Source: Fibrobacter sp. UWB4
GTDB lineage: Bacteria > Fibrobacterota > Fibrobacteria > Fibrobacterales > Fibrobacteraceae
Assembly (NCBI RefSeq): GCF_002210345.1
Contig: NZ_MWQI01000013.1
Location: forward strand, 1-52,325
Reading direction: 5' to 3'
DNA: 52,325 nucleotides
The notes below the pieces were generated by a model. The model did not search any database. It saw nothing but the letters and a program-made list of their open reading frames with translations, and was not told the DNA's origin. Each line of letters starts with the position of its first letter. The stretch's first letter is position 1. Below, piece after piece: positions 8,794 to 16,506 of the stretch. Both the position numbers and the translations under genes were made by a program.

Positions 8794-9820
8794 TTAAAAG
8801 CCCTCATTATCAATCCAAACAGAATCTGCTGTATTTAGTATAATTTGAATTCTCGCATCTGGATGTGGTTCAGAAAAAATAGATTTAATTTCTTCAGTGA
8901 CTTCAAAAGTACACGTTTGCCAATTATTAAACCAATCCAATACTGGTTTTGAGAAGTGGAAGGAACAAATTCTGAGGCGAATACACCAGAATCTTATTTA
9001 TAGAACTTAGATTTTCCGCCTTTACAAGAAGAGAATAGCTTTTCTTTGATTCAGTACCCACAATCTGATAATCATCAATATCATTCGATGTCATATAGGC
9101 TTTTACGGCGTCATTTGGCTTCAAAAGAGCAACCTTGTTTTCTAACGGATTAGAACAACAACCTTAGATACTTTCCAGAATCACTATCTTTATTTAAAAA
9201 GATTTCCGCTATAAAATAATTCTTATCTCCCATAGGGTAAACATTAATTGTAGAATTTAAGACATTACCATTTTCATCTATAACAGAAATGGGAACACTC
9301 GAACTTGAACTGGAAAAAGAGCCATAAATTTGCAGCCTGGATGTATGTGGTTCCACATAGATATTCGATGAATGAGAATTACTTACTACATTTTCACTAG
9401 CAATTTGTTCTTTTCCATAAGCATTTTAAATTTTTTCAGAGATGCATTATTCTTTTCTAATTTCAGCCAACCATCTGGTGAGTCAATCGAAATATACACC
9501 TCATCATCATGTGGATTTATCCCAGCATCTCCATACTCGTCATACAATCCATATATGTAATGCATCGATTCATGCAATAAATCACTAGCAGCTTCATAAG
9601 GCCTTTTACGACGATCATCTTTTTCAACTTCTATAAGATGATCATAATCAGAATAATTCAAAGCCCCCCCCATGATTAAACGCACCAACATTCGCATTGG
9701 GATGAATATCAAATTTTTTCCAATCAACAAATCGTTAAGTCGATGATTTCTTCTGTAGGAATCGGATTACTATTTTGATAAACCGCTCTAACAGTAGAAT
9801 ATGGAGATATACCCGCAAAA
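8794..9820 (-). pseudogene. broken HExxH zinc-protease gene with a CBM-like C-terminal segment
   Basis: Sensible protein sequence runs along the minus strand in at least four frame-shifted pieces. About 9815-9735 encodes TVRAVYQNSNPIPTEEIIDL. Another frame gives KKFDIHPNANVGAFNHGGG, shifted again at a run of seven Gs near 9666. Then about 9660-9386 encodes NYSDYDHLIEV and HESMHYIYGLYDEYGD, an HExxH zinc site. Later pieces are 9356-9150, with a serine-rich linker (FSSSSSSVP), and 9124-8927. The end (about 8945-8794) reads ARIQIILNTADSVWIDNEGF and stop, like a carbohydrate-binding beta module. No intact reading frame or start survives. AT-rich compared with its neighbours. Confidence 0.72.
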
Positions 9821-9938
9821 ATTACGGAAAATAGGGATAGAGAGAAAAAAAGTTATTATTTTACAACCAAAAGAATTACATTTTTTGATTGATATTTTTT
9901 TGCAATATTTTCATTTTTTGTTTATATATATTTTTTAT

Positions 9939-10568
9939 ATGATAAAAATTTTATTACAGTCGATTTTAGCGCTATCCATTGTTTGTCTTGCACAGACAAG
10001 TTCCAGTTCGACACCCAAAAGTTCTTCAGCAGCAGATTCTCAAATAAGTTGTCCTAATATAGAAACCCGAGGAATGCAAACAACTAAAAATATACCTTAT
10101 AGACCCGATAAAGATAGATGGATGTTGAATAAAATCAATATAGAGGGGATTATTGATTCCGTAGGTAAAGACACATTTTTCGTTGATGACAAATATGCAA
10201 TCCGTCACTTAGACTCAACTTCTATTGTTGCAAAAATCATCAGGATAAAAAATGTAAAACCAATTGACTCTGACAATGCAATGAAATGGGCTTTTGATTC
10301 GAATGCAGTTTATGTTCCCTTAGATCTAAATCTCGTCAAAGGTGATTCTATTTTTATCACAAATTATTCTGTAACTTTTTTCCTCGAATGTTACACACAC
10401 ACTAATTTAAGAGGGCGATTCATAGGGGAATTTTTTGTCAATTCACGCCCAACTACAATAATCCCTTATAAACCACGAAAAGCAAAAGTTCCCGCCACAA
10501 AAAAACGCAATAGAAACGCTGCGGGTAAATTTCTAAAAGATACTCCATCAAAAATAATCAAGTACTAA
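9939..10568 (+). CDS. secreted hypothetical protein
   Basis: 209 aa from the ATG at 9939, chosen because a signal peptide starts there (MIKILLQSILALSIVCLAQT); an upstream in-frame start at 9801 would add an implausible AT-derived tail. The mature protein begins with a serine-rich stretch (SSSSTPKSSSA), as in other exported proteins of this genome, followed by about 150 residues of mixed strand/helix and a basic C terminus (RKAKVPATKKRNRNA). No family recognised. It lies in an AT-rich patch between two pseudogenes, so it may itself be a recent arrival. Confidence 0.55.
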   Translation: MIKILLQSILALSIVCLAQTSSSSTPKSSSAADSQISCPNIETRGMQTTKNIPYRPDKDRWMLNKINIEGIIDSVGKDTFFVDDKYAIRHLDSTSIVAKIIRIKNVKPIDSDNAMKWAFDSNAVYVPLDLNLVKGDSIFITNYSVTFFLECYTHTNLRGRFIGEFFVNSRPTTIIPYKPRKAKVPATKKRNRNAAGKFLKDTPSKIIKY

Positions 10569-10608
10569 CATAAAATCACAATTCATTCTTGCTTTCCAGC
10601 AAACGCAA

Positions 10609-10762
10609 TTACTCATCGCAATCATATTTGGGACAGCCATCCCCAGAAAACCAATTGTAAAACAACATTATCTGTTCAGGATTAATCAGCTGAGCACGAA
10701 GAATTCGCAAGAGAATTCGTTTTTCCATCATAGGATAAATTGCGATAATATAATACCCTACT
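10609..10762 (-). pseudogene. C-terminal remnant resembling a phage abortive-infection protein
   Basis: The minus strand encodes about 50 residues with no start of its own family length: ADLRVGYYIIAIYPMMEKR, then RILRAQLINPEQIMLFYNWF, GDGCPKYDCDE and stop (10609-10611). The RAQL-NPEQ-LFYN pattern resembles the C terminus of proteins annotated as putative phage abortive infection proteins. The upstream part is cut off where the TPR gene ends at 10764. A short frame from the ATG at 10731 (about 40 aa) could still be translated. Confidence 0.45.
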
Positions 10763-10763
10763 C

Positions 10764-11699
10764 TTAAATCAGCTTGCGGTCGGTGAGGTCGTCAACGAGC
10801 GACCCGGGCATCCACTTCTTGAGCTTCTGGTAATCCGGGTCATCGAGCTTTTTGCGCTGTTCGGCGGACTTTGCTTCGTCTCCAGCGTCGTGGTAGATGC
10901 GGATGAGGTTCAGGACGGAGCACCAGTAGCGAATGGACTTGCCTGTGCGCTCGAGGTAATCGGCAGCGCTCTTCTCGTAAATGGAGGCGGCTTCATCGTA
11001 GCGCTTCAGCCTGTAAAGCATGTCGGCCTTGATCTGGAGCATTACCGGATGGTCCGGGGCCTTCTTGAGTCCGCGTTCAGCAAGCGAAAGCCCCGTCTTG
11101 TAGTCCTTGCGGTCGTAATGCATCCAGATGAGCGGCGTCAAGAAGAGCGGCCAGAACTTGGTCGAGCGCAATGAGCCGGAATCGAGAATCTTGAGGTAGG
11201 TCTCGCGATTGTCCGACTTGAACGGAAGCCAGCCGAAGCTGTTATCGACATAGTAGGCGTAAATCGCATAGAACGCTTTCGATTCATAATCCTTGGCATC
11301 TTCAAACTGGCTTGCGGCCGAGCGCGTCTGCATGGCACCCTTGACGGAGTGCCCCGTCTCCGTGAGTACATAGCCAATCTCAAAATTGCGGAGCGCATCC
11401 CAGAGGCCCTCGGCCTTGCAGGTTTCGAGATTCTTGGCGGCCACCTTGAGCGATGTGGTATCGCCCTTGTCGTCGTACATGCTCACGCGGATGATGTTCT
11501 GGAATACGCAGCCGACGCCATCGTTTTCAAGGCGAAGCTTGCGGGCCAGGTTGAATGCTTCAACGTAGTTGAGTTCCATCGTCTTCTGCGTCACCTTTTC
11601 GGCGAGTTCGTTCTGCGCCGGAGAAAGAGCAAAAGAAAGCTCGTCGGCAAACGAGATGCCGGCGACAAAAAAGATCAAGGCAAATAATCTAGATAGCAT
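10764..11699 (-). CDS. exported TPR-repeat protein, function unknown
   Basis: 311 aa from the ATG at 11699, where a signal peptide begins (MLSRLFALIFFVAGISFA); the open frame extends to 11831 but that part has no export signal. Helical repeat pairs cover most of the mature protein; the clearest TPR units are TGLSLAERGLKKAPDHPVML and the following LKRYDEAASIYEKSA. Probably a periplasmic scaffold or partner-binding protein. No catalytic motif. The promoter region (11700-11920) is AT-rich and shared divergently with the small gene at 11921. Its 3' end abuts the Abi-like remnant. Confidence 0.7.
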   Translation of the reverse strand: MLSRLFALIFFVAGISFADELSFALSPAQNELAEKVTQKTMELNYVEAFNLARKLRLENDGVGCVFQNIIRVSMYDDKGDTTSLKVAAKNLETCKAEGLWDALRNFEIGYVLTETGHSVKGAMQTRSAASQFEDAKDYESKAFYAIYAYYVDNSFGWLPFKSDNRETYLKILDSGSLRSTKFWPLFLTPLIWMHYDRKDYKTGLSLAERGLKKAPDHPVMLQIKADMLYRLKRYDEAASIYEKSAADYLERTGKSIRYWCSVLNLIRIYHDAGDEAKSAEQRKKLDDPDYQKLKKWMPGSLVDDLTDRKLI

Positions 11700-11920
11700 T
11701 AAAAGGTAATCTAGAAACTTTTGATACAGCGCACCACCTTCCACTTTGGAATATGGCAAAGCTTGTCTAATGATATAAAAAAATGTATAAATACAATAGA
11801 TGTTAATAGGAAGTAAACATTTTATTAACAATCTATCAAGAAATTTCTAGTTAAGTGGTTGTCAGAAGAGAAGTTACAAAAATTCAGGCGCCACAACTAC
11901 TTTTTTCGACGGAGGCCACC

Positions 11921-12130
11921 ATGAAGATGTTCCATAAAACTCAAACTGCGGCTCTCTACTATTTGCTCCATACAGGATTCCAGTCCTTCAAGGAGCGGAT
12001 CAAAGACGAGCTGACCTCCACTAGCGGCATCAACCTCGAAGACGTCATGGACGATTCGAACCTTTACGCTTATTACCAGCAAGGCGAATCGGCGGACTTC
12101 GTGGCGGCCTGCATCGCAGCGAACTGCTAA
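11921..12130 (+). CDS. small hypothetical protein (69 aa)
   Basis: Start at 11921 is set by an excellent ribosome site (GGAGGCCACC then ATG); the open frame extends to 11855 without support. The protein has no signal peptide or membrane span, is mildly acidic, and ends in AACIAANC. Its own terminator lies 40 bp downstream, which supports a real gene. No family recognised. Confidence 0.6.
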   Translation: MKMFHKTQTAALYYLLHTGFQSFKERIKDELTSTSGINLEDVMDDSNLYAYYQQGESADFVAACIAANC

Positions 12131-12171
12131 TTTCTCTCTCTAATCCGGATTTACCGGTCTTCCTCATAAAA

Positions 12172-12206
12172 AGGACCCTGGGGCTTAGCCACAGGGTTCT
12201 TTTTTA
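12172..12206 (+). terminator. terminator after the 69-aa gene
   Basis: AGGACCCTGgGGCT pairs with AGCCaCAGGGTTCT, followed by six Ts. Confidence 0.85.
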
Positions 12207-12228
12207 AAGCTTATGCAAATCAAGACTT

Positions 12229-12260
12229 AACTGGATCCTTCGCATTCGCTCAGGATGACA
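12229..12260 (+). repeat. family I repeat, copy 3
   Basis: AACTGGATCCTTCGCATTCG followed by CTCAGGATGACA. First of two copies in tandem, about 48 bp apart, each preceded by AAATCAAGACTT. Confidence 0.65.
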
Positions 12261-12277
12261 AGTGTAAATCAAGACTT

Positions 12278-12312
12278 GACTGGGTCCTTCGGGCTTTGCC
12301 TTCAGGACGACG
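12278..12312 (+). repeat. family I repeat, copy 4
   Basis: GACTGGGTCCTTCGGGCTTT then CTTCAGGACGACGAG, more diverged than copy 3. The preceding 12 bases (AAATCAAGACTT) are the same as before copy 3, so the pair may come from a local duplication. Confidence 0.55.
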
Positions 12313-12318
12313 AGTGCG

Positions 12319-14160
12319 TTACTTCTTTTTCTTGGACTTGGCGGCTTCCTTCGCCTTGTCCTGGCGTTCGCAAGCCGTCACGACTTCGAACTTGCCCTTC
12401 TTCACGGTTATAATCTTCGTATTGGCGTTTGCACCACGGCGGAACTTGATGTCACCGTAAATGCCCTTGAAGTCCTTGGTCGCATTAATGTAATGCGTCA
12501 TGTCGTCATCTTTGCCCGTGACAGCAGCAAGCGCAGTAAAGATGATGTTTGCAGCATCGTAGCTGAGACCGCTTACTTTATCTTCACCCGGTTCAACTCC
12601 CCAGCGCGCTGTAAAGTCCTTCACGAAGTTCGTGTAAGCAGTATTTCCTTTGTTCATATCGAGATCAGGAACACTGAAATAGGAGCCTTCGACAAGGCGC
12701 TTGCCCTGAATCAGAAGTTCACGGCCATACCAGCCAGAAGTTCCGAGGTACGTGCCGGAGACCTTGTTGAATGCGGCCTGGCTAACCATCGCGCCAGCAT
12801 CTGCCGGATTTGTCGCCGGGATAAAGAGGCCCGGGATTTCGACGGTCGAGTCGGCGAGGTAGAGCTTACGGTCACGCGGATTCACGGTATTCAAGTCGCT
12901 CAGGCCCTTAGCAATGTTGCGACGGCGGTTTTCCTGATTGAAGCGGACATCGCGCATGAGGTTGAATTCCGTCTTGTAGTCCGGGCGGCCTTCTTCGTAA
13001 TTGCGGAAGCCGACCACATCGCCGCCACGGCGTTCGACAGCCTTAGTAAAGCTTTCGGACATCGCCGTTCCAAAGTCACCAAGCGGGCTCATCACGCCAA
13101 ACTCGCGAATGTCGAGACACTTGATGGCAAAGTCTGCGATGGTCTGGGCGAGGATGTCCATAGTGAGGTTCACCTGGAAGATGTTCGGGCCAAGCTTTGC
13201 GATGCCGGCATCCGTTGCAGTCGGGGTAAGCATCGGCACATGCTGGAAGTTCGCACCAAGCCATGCGGCGACAGATGTTGCCGGAGCACTCATGATAGGT
13301 CCGATAATGGCGATGATGCTGTCCTGGTTCACAGCGCGCTGCGTACGCATGAGGGCAATCGCCGCATCAGCATGCGTGTCCTGGAAAATGATGTTCACCT
13401 TGCCCTTGAGGTCCGCCTGTTCATAGGCGAGGAGGGAACCCTGCACAGCGGCGGCACCGAATTCAGCGAAGTCACCAGAAAGCGGGGCAAGCACGAGCAC
13501 AGTCGGAAGACCTGCGCCAAGACCTTCAAGAGCGCTTATGCCTTTCTTGGCGGTCTTCTGCAAACTTTCGGAAGAAGTCGTCCTGAGGACCTTCTTGTAC
13601 CAGTACCTAGCAGCGCGGTAGCGCTTGGCATTCTGGCATTCTCGACCGATCTGGAGCTGCATCCAGCCCATGACTTCACGATCGACAGGATACTTTTCAA
13701 GGAGAGACTGGAGCTGGTCAGCCGTGAGGAGAGATGCCGCCAGAGTCTGGATGACGACGTCTTTTGCGCGGGACCTTGCGGCCGGGTTGGTCGAATAAGA
13801 AAGTACGCGGAGCATCGCTTCGACGCCATCGAACACGGAACCCTTTTCAACATCGATAACAGCGCGGGCAAGTTCCATGCGTTCGCGGTAAGCGGACTTC
13901 ACATGATATTCCAAGAAGCGGGAAGCGACATCGTAGGCATCGTCCTTCTTGTCTGCACGGAGATAGCACTCCGCAAGCATGACCGCAGCCTTTTCTCCTT
14001 CAATCTTGCGGAAAGAAGAGCTGTATATCTTTTGCAGCGGGGCAATCGCATCCGAGCAGCGGCCGCTCTTGACCACGGACTTTACCTTTTCGACATCGTC
14101 CTGTGCAAACGCCGCAGTAGAAATGACCGCAGCCAAAAATAGGGGAAACAAGCGATTCAT
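12319..14160 (-). CDS. TPR plus type 1 periplasmic binding protein (Leu/Ile/Val-binding-like)
   Basis: 613 aa with a signal peptide (residues 1-19, AFA). Residues about 25-205 are helical TPR-like repeats (GRECQNAKRYRAARYWYKKV). From about 215 a type 1 periplasmic binding fold begins: VLVLAPLSGDFAEFGAAAVQ, IIGPIMSAPATSVAAWLG, HVPMLTPTATD, and the lobe-two segment FGVMSPLGDFGTAMSESF. This layout recalls LpoA/LppC-type outer-membrane activators as well as branched amino-acid receptors, and no ABC permease is adjacent, so a signalling or envelope role is as likely as transport. Lysine-rich tail. Good ribosome site (GAGG). Last gene of the tmk transcript, 18 bp after the MNT gene. Confidence 0.82.
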   Translation of the reverse strand: MNRLFPLFLAAVISTAAFAQDDVEKVKSVVKSGRCSDAIAPLQKIYSSSFRKIEGEKAAVMLAECYLRADKKDDAYDVASRFLEYHVKSAYRERMELARAVIDVEKGSVFDGVEAMLRVLSYSTNPAARSRAKDVVIQTLAASLLTADQLQSLLEKYPVDREVMGWMQLQIGRECQNAKRYRAARYWYKKVLRTTSSESLQKTAKKGISALEGLGAGLPTVLVLAPLSGDFAEFGAAAVQGSLLAYEQADLKGKVNIIFQDTHADAAIALMRTQRAVNQDSIIAIIGPIMSAPATSVAAWLGANFQHVPMLTPTATDAGIAKLGPNIFQVNLTMDILAQTIADFAIKCLDIREFGVMSPLGDFGTAMSESFTKAVERRGGDVVGFRNYEEGRPDYKTEFNLMRDVRFNQENRRRNIAKGLSDLNTVNPRDRKLYLADSTVEIPGLFIPATNPADAGAMVSQAAFNKVSGTYLGTSGWYGRELLIQGKRLVEGSYFSVPDLDMNKGNTAYTNFVKDFTARWGVEPGEDKVSGLSYDAANIIFTALAAVTGKDDDMTHYINATKDFKGIYGDIKFRRGANANTKIITVKKGKFEVVTACERQDKAKEAAKSKKKK

Positions 14161-14178
14161 ATTTAAACCTCGCCGGTC

Positions 14179-14499
14179 TTACTGGAAGCTTTCGGCGGCC
14201 TCCTGGATGACAGAATGTTCTTTCTTGATTTGCTTTTGAAGAGATTCGGGGAGCTTAGACCAATCGACAACATCAACACGGAACGGAAGTCCGCTTTCGA
14301 CAAAAGCCTTTTCCACCGAAGTCATGTCATCAAGGGAAATAGGGGAATCCGAGATGACAGCCAATTCCAAATCCGTATCCGGGGTCAAATCCACTCCCGT
14401 GACACGCGTACCGTACGCCCAGACTTCAAAGCCCTCAAAATGGAGGCCAAGTATTCTCTGTACGGTTTCCAACTGATCCGTTTCTAAGCAAAGAGTCAT
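14179..14499 (-). CDS. MNT-type nucleotidyltransferase domain protein
   Basis: 106 aa. The core matches the minimal nucleotidyltransferase fold of the DNA polymerase beta superfamily: WAYGTRVTG (GSR-like motif) followed by DTDLELAVIS, giving the paired catalytic aspartates, and FRVDVVDW with the third acidic position. Such proteins are usually antitoxins that AMPylate or nucleotidylate a HEPN toxin encoded next door; here the neighbours are a phosphoesterase and a binding protein and no HEPN partner is seen. It is therefore an orphan or a housekeeping transferase. Fits into the tmk operon. Confidence 0.8.
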   Translation of the reverse strand: MTLCLETDQLETVQRILGLHFEGFEVWAYGTRVTGVDLTPDTDLELAVISDSPISLDDMTSVEKAFVESGLPFRVDVVDWSKLPESLQKQIKKEHSVIQEAAESFQ

Positions 14500-14542
14500 A
14501 GTTCCCTAAAATATAGTTAATGTATTTTGACACTGAATGACA

Positions 14543-15643
14543 CTACAGCCTATCAGGTACAAAACGGAGGAACCAGACCTCTGTATCGCTACCGATTCGG
14601 ACAGGAGGACCCCAGGAATCGACACCGCTGGAGACAAGCCACTTGACCTGATCCAGTTCACCAATACCGTAGGCGAGGCGCCAGAACCAGTCAATAAACA
14701 CCGTACCCGGAAAGAACTGGCCATTATGCGTGTGCCCGGACATGGCAAAGTCAGGACGGCGGCCAGGGTGGTCCTCTTCGATACCGCGCGGCTGGTGGTC
14801 GAGGAGGAGCCAGGGGAGTTTAGCATCTCCGGCCACAGGACGCATTTCAAAAAGCGGCTTACGTTCGACATCGCGCATCTTGGCAACGCTGTGGTCTATA
14901 CGGCCGGTAATACAGGCAAAAGGTGTGCAGACGGTGGAGTCTTCCAGCACGACGAAACCGTTGTTCTGCATCCACTTTTTAAAGTCGCTGCCCTCGCGTT
15001 CGAGGAACCCTTCGTGATTCCCGTCGATGGCAATGGCGGCCGTCTTGGCGGTTGCGGCAAGCTTTTGCACCAGGAAGTCGTATTCCCAGGCAGATAGCGT
15101 CGAATCCACAACATCCGAGAAGTCACCGCCAAATAGCACCAGGTCCGGATGGAGGCTATCGGATACATGCACGATGCGTTCCATCTTTTCGCGCTTGAAA
15201 AGCGGGTCGATGTGGAGGTCGCTAAAGAAGACCGCCGTAAATTCCTTTTCCGTCGGGACGGCAATCTTGAATTCGCGAACATGGAAATTGTCGTTTGCGC
15301 CTGTGCCTGCAATGCGGAAGATCACCGTCAGGAGTACAGATACAAAGAGCAAAAGTCTCGACACCGAAATTTCGATATGGCGGTCGAGCGGCTTTTTCAC
15401 GATTGCGCGACGGATTCCGCGGACAATCCACCAGAGGATATAAAAGAAAAGCGCCTCGGCAAGCCAGACAGCAAAGAAGGACATGCCAAGCGATGCAAAA
15501 TAACTTGTTCTAAACAAGAAGCAGACGGGGAGGAGGATCACCGAGATTCCGGCAATGACGCTTCCCTTGATTCCAGGTGCCACCATCCTGACGTTAAAGA
15601 ACAGGAAGAATACACCGAAGATGAGTATGAAGAAAAAAATCAT
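14543..15643 (-). CDS. membrane-anchored calcineurin-like phosphoesterase (YkuE-like)
   Basis: 366 aa. Four hydrophobic helices lie in the first 125 residues. The metallophosphoesterase domain follows: FFSDLHID (first metal pair), LVLFGGDFSD, IDGNHEGF (Asn-His), and near the end MSGHTHNGQF. All five metal-ligand blocks are present. Related YkuE-type enzymes act on phospholipid pyrophosphate or other membrane phosphoesters; the substrate here is unknown. Its start codon overlaps the tmk stop by 4 bp, so translation is probably coupled. Confidence 0.88.
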   Translation of the reverse strand: MIFFFILIFGVFFLFFNVRMVAPGIKGSVIAGISVILLPVCFLFRTSYFASLGMSFFAVWLAEALFFYILWWIVRGIRRAIVKKPLDRHIEISVSRLLLFVSVLLTVIFRIAGTGANDNFHVREFKIAVPTEKEFTAVFFSDLHIDPLFKREKMERIVHVSDSLHPDLVLFGGDFSDVVDSTLSAWEYDFLVQKLAATAKTAAIAIDGNHEGFLEREGSDFKKWMQNNGFVVLEDSTVCTPFACITGRIDHSVAKMRDVERKPLFEMRPVAGDAKLPWLLLDHQPRGIEEDHPGRRPDFAMSGHTHNGQFFPGTVFIDWFWRLAYGIGELDQVKWLVSSGVDSWGPPVRIGSDTEVWFLRFVPDRL

Positions 15644-16272
15644 TTCAGTTTCGCTTTAATAAGTGAAAGAACATCGTTGTGGACTTCGTCGGGAGTGCGG
15701 TCAGCATCGACGACGCTCACGCAATCGCTATAATCGCGGCCTGCGGCGAGGTAGCCTTCGCGGACGCGTTCAAAGAATTCCGCCTTTTCGCTTTCGAGGC
15801 GGTCGGGGGCGCCACCGCGAGTCGCCATACGCTTGCGGCTTGATTCGACGGTCAAGTCGAGGACTACGGTGAGTTCCGGGAAGCAACCGCCGCACGTAAG
15901 CTCCGTAAGGCGCTGGACTTTATCAGCACCGAGCCCGCGGGCGTAACCCTGGTAGGCAAAAGTGCTCCACGCAAAACGGTCGGCAATAACGATGTTCCCT
16001 GCATCGAGCGCGGGTTTTATGATTTCGTGAATCACCTGGGCACGGGCGGCATTGTACAGCAAAAGTTCGGTATCGTCTGCCATGATGCCCTTGAAAGCAG
16101 GGTCGAGCAAGAGTTCACGAATGCGTTCGGAAATTTTCGCTCCACCGGGTTCGCGCAGCCTTACGACCTTGTGGCCTTCGGATTCCAACACGCGGACGAG
16201 CATGTCAATTTGCGTGGACTTTCCGGAACCGTCAATGCCTTCGAGGCTGAAAAAATTCTTCGCAGTTTTCAT
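15640..16272 (-). CDS. tmk: thymidylate kinase
   Basis: 210 aa from the ATG at 16272 (an in-frame GTG at 16308 has no family support). It phosphorylates dTMP to dTDP in the cytoplasm. Key blocks: P-loop EGIDGSGKSTQ near residue 10, LLLYNAARAQ, the DRFAWSTFAYQG block and the LID region RGGAPDRLE. Normal family length. Head of a four-gene run (tmk, phosphoesterase, MNT protein, binding protein), separated from secA by a terminator. Confidence 0.96.
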   Translation of the reverse strand: MKTAKNFFSLEGIDGSGKSTQIDMLVRVLESEGHKVVRLREPGGAKISERIRELLLDPAFKGIMADDTELLLYNAARAQVIHEIIKPALDAGNIVIADRFAWSTFAYQGYARGLGADKVQRLTELTCGGCFPELTVVLDLTVESSRKRMATRGGAPDRLESEKAEFFERVREGYLAAGRDYSDCVSVVDADRTPDEVHNDVLSLIKAKLK

Positions 16273-16320
16273 AAGAACAAATATGCAAAAATTTTTTGGG
16301 GACCACACGCTTTAAAAAGG

Positions 16321-16347
16321 GGATGCCCGCTCGGCGGCGGGCATGAC
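16321..16347. repeat. CGGGCATGACA-type palindromic repeat
   Basis: GATGCCCGCTCGGCGGCGGG then CATGACA: a GCCCGC/GCGGGC hairpin followed by the ATGACA end seen in family I copies. A relative is at about 16437-16476 (GCCATCCCGGACTGG...CGGGACAGGGCATGACA). Confidence 0.5.
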
Positions 16348-16360
16348 AACATAAGCAAAA

Positions 16361-16389
16361 AACCTCGGCGGGAGAGCCGAGGATTTTTC
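16361..16389. terminator. bidirectional terminator between secA and tmk
   Basis: CCTCGGC (16363-16369) pairs with GCCGAGG (16376-16382) around GGGAGA, flanked by A-run and T-run. On the minus strand it ends the secA transcript. Confidence 0.85.
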
Positions 16390-16506
16390 AATTACGTTTT
16401 ATGCGGGAGTGCTCGCGATTCTTGGAAGGATATGCCCCGACTGCCATCCCGGACTGGTTCCGGGACAGGGCATGACAATTCCGAATTACGAACTCTTAAC
16501 TCCGAA

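Noticed and set aside
9801-9938. Upstream start for the secreted hypothetical at 9939
   Set aside because: Would bury the signal peptide behind 46 residues of AT-derived sequence that overlap the pseudogene's 5' end.
11855-11920. Longer N terminus for the 69-aa protein
   Set aside because: The ribosome site GGAGG points to the ATG at 11921, and the upstream residues look like leader.
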